NCBI GenBank assembly: GCA_027062985.1
Contig: JAMOSR010000065.1
Coordinates: 1 to 7,557, forward strand
DNA length: 7,557 nucleotides
Direction: 5' to 3'
DNA from: Nautiliaceae bacterium
Lineage (GTDB): Bacteria; Campylobacterota; Campylobacteria; Campylobacterales; Nautiliaceae
This document shows, piece after piece, positions 6,991 through 7,557 of this stretch. Below the pieces are notes generated by a model. That model worked only from the letters and a program-made list of their open reading frames with translations, was not told where the DNA came from and searched no databases. A program made the translations under genes and the position numbers. Position 1 is the first letter of the stretch; each line of letters begins with the position of its first letter.

Positions 6991-7557
6991 AAGCTTTTTC
7001 CTTTAAGTTGTTTTTTTCATAAACATAAAATACCCTCTCGCATTTAAACGCACCTAAATTTATGTAGGTCTTATTATCAAATTTATAGACTGCGTTTTGA
7101 TGATAATGTCCTTCTATTATTATACTATAATTTATATCGGCAATTTTATTTTTTACTTTTATTTTAAAAGAAAAAATTTTGCTACATTTTACCATTTTTT
7201 TTAACAATTTTTCAAAAAACCACCCGTTAATAATATTAAAAGTTACAATATTTATTAATTTTAACAAAAAATTTCTTCTTATAATAAAAGAATAAGCCTT
7301 ATAAAAAGCATCTTTATCCGTTAAATCCCCATGAGTTAAAAAAAAAGATTTTTTTTTATCTACAAAAGCATCGGCTATTTTAACATTCGGAAAAATTTCT
7401 TCTATATTAAAGTCATGATTTCCCGGAGTATAATAAACTTCCGTTTTGTAAGAGAGGGTATTTATAAGATTTATTGCTTCTTTGTTGTAATCGATTAAAT
7501 ATTTAAAAGGAAGCAGAAGATGAAATATATCGCCAAGGAAAAAAACCTGTGGGGGAG
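6974..7557 (-). CDS. LpxH-like metallophosphoesterase, 5' end outside the window
   Basis: The frame is open from the window edge to a TAA at 6976-6974, giving the last 193 residues. Calcineurin-type metal-binding motifs appear in the right order: FFLGDIF (Asp at 7531-7529), TPGNHDF (Asn-His at 7420-7415), THGDL (His at 7333-7331) and EGHYHQN (His at 7108-7106 and 7102-7100). The spacing and the closing INLGAFKCERVFYVYE resemble UDP-2,3-diacylglucosamine diphosphatase LpxH. That enzyme releases UMP to form lipid X in lipid A synthesis at the inner face of the cytoplasmic membrane. The first motif (Asp-x-His) must lie upstream, outside the window. The stretch between THGD and GHYH is hydrophobic and Lys-rich, which would suit membrane association. 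The gene overlaps cheV by 17 bases and carries the cheV ribosome site. A different phosphoesterase specificity remains possible, so no symbol is given. Confidence 0.85.
   Translation of the reverse strand, partial: PPQVFFLGDIFHLLLPFKYLIDYNKEAINLINTLSYKTEVYYTPGNHDFNIEEIFPNVKIADAFVDKKKSFFLTHGDLTDKDAFYKAYSFIIRRNFLLKLINIVTFNIINGWFFEKLLKKMVKCSKIFSFKIKVKNKIADINYSIIIEGHYHQNAVYKFDNKTYINLGAFKCERVFYVYEKNNLKEKAYGGRR
6999..7004 (-). promoter_or_regulatory. Shine-Dalgarno site of cheV inside the phosphoesterase gene
   Basis: On the minus strand AAAGGA lies 8 bases before the cheV ATG (6990-6988) and within the last codons of the phosphoesterase frame. With the 17-base overlap it suggests translational coupling, and it supports ATG 6990 as the cheV start. 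Confidence 0.65.
7338..7357. repeat. A9-GA-T9 homopolymer pair in the phosphoesterase gene
   Basis: Nine A (7338-7346), the dinucleotide GA, then nine T (7349-7357) form a near-perfect palindrome. In the minus-strand reading this is A9-TC-T9 and encodes Lys-Lys-Lys-Ser-Phe-Phe-Leu just before the THGD metal-binding motif. The frame is intact through both runs. They are the longest homopolymers I noticed in the window and could be sites of slippage. Confidence 0.7.

Noticed and set aside
7119..7124. TATAAT on the minus strand about 130 bases before cheV, a possible internal promoter
   Set aside because: It lies in AT-rich coding sequence (Tyr-Ser-Ile-Ile) with no convincing -35 element or sigma-28/sigma-54 pattern nearby, so chance is the simplest explanation.
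6974..7267. Separate 97-residue protein starting at TTG 7267
   Set aside because: The frame continues upstream without a stop to the window edge and includes the GD, GNHD and HGD motifs, so this is only the C-terminal half of the phosphoesterase.

Overview
The window is AT-rich and gene-dense, with almost no intergenic sequence. Protein similarity by eye and gene content point to a Campylobacterota (epsilonproteobacterial) genome. The evidence is a cheV-cheA-cheW cluster whose CheA carries a C-terminal receiver domain, a hisS-speA pair, frequent AGA and ATA codons, and very E/K-rich proteins. The high E/K content and low GC would suit a Nautiliales-type vent organism such as Nautilia, Caminibacter or Lebetimonas, but the genus is a guess.

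Plus strand, 1-3135: the last 39 codons of an unrecognised protein, then hisS (histidyl-tRNA synthetase), then speA (biosynthetic arginine decarboxylase). They read as one transcription unit with gaps of 12 and 9 bases. The pairing mixes translation with polyamine synthesis; I see no functional link beyond co-transcription.

Minus strand, 7557 down to 3136: the 3' part of an LpxH-like metallophosphoesterase, then cheV, cheA and cheW. The phosphoesterase overlaps cheV by 17 bases, and the two following gaps are 3 and 9 bases. Every Shine-Dalgarno sequence lies in, or overlaps, the end of the gene before it, so this is a compact, probably translationally coupled operon. CheA (histidine kinase fused to a receiver), CheW (adaptor) and CheV (CheW-like adaptor fused to a receiver) form the signalling core that couples chemoreceptors to the flagellar motor. 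No separate cheY, cheR, cheB or receptor gene is present here.

The two units converge with zero bases between the speA and cheW stop codons. A perfect 9-bp inverted repeat encloses both stops in its loop, and a second 7-bp inverted repeat lies 31 bases further into speA. These are the best candidates for transcription ends, each lying wholly or partly inside the opposing gene.

There is no stretch over 300 bases without a gene, and no tRNA, rRNA, insertion sequence or CRISPR array was seen. Most of the window is well-conserved core genome. The points worth checking are the overlapping gene ends, an unusually short HisS C-terminus, a CheA linker with no recognisable P2 domain, and homopolymer tracts in coding sequence. 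I did not find a convincing undescribed system.
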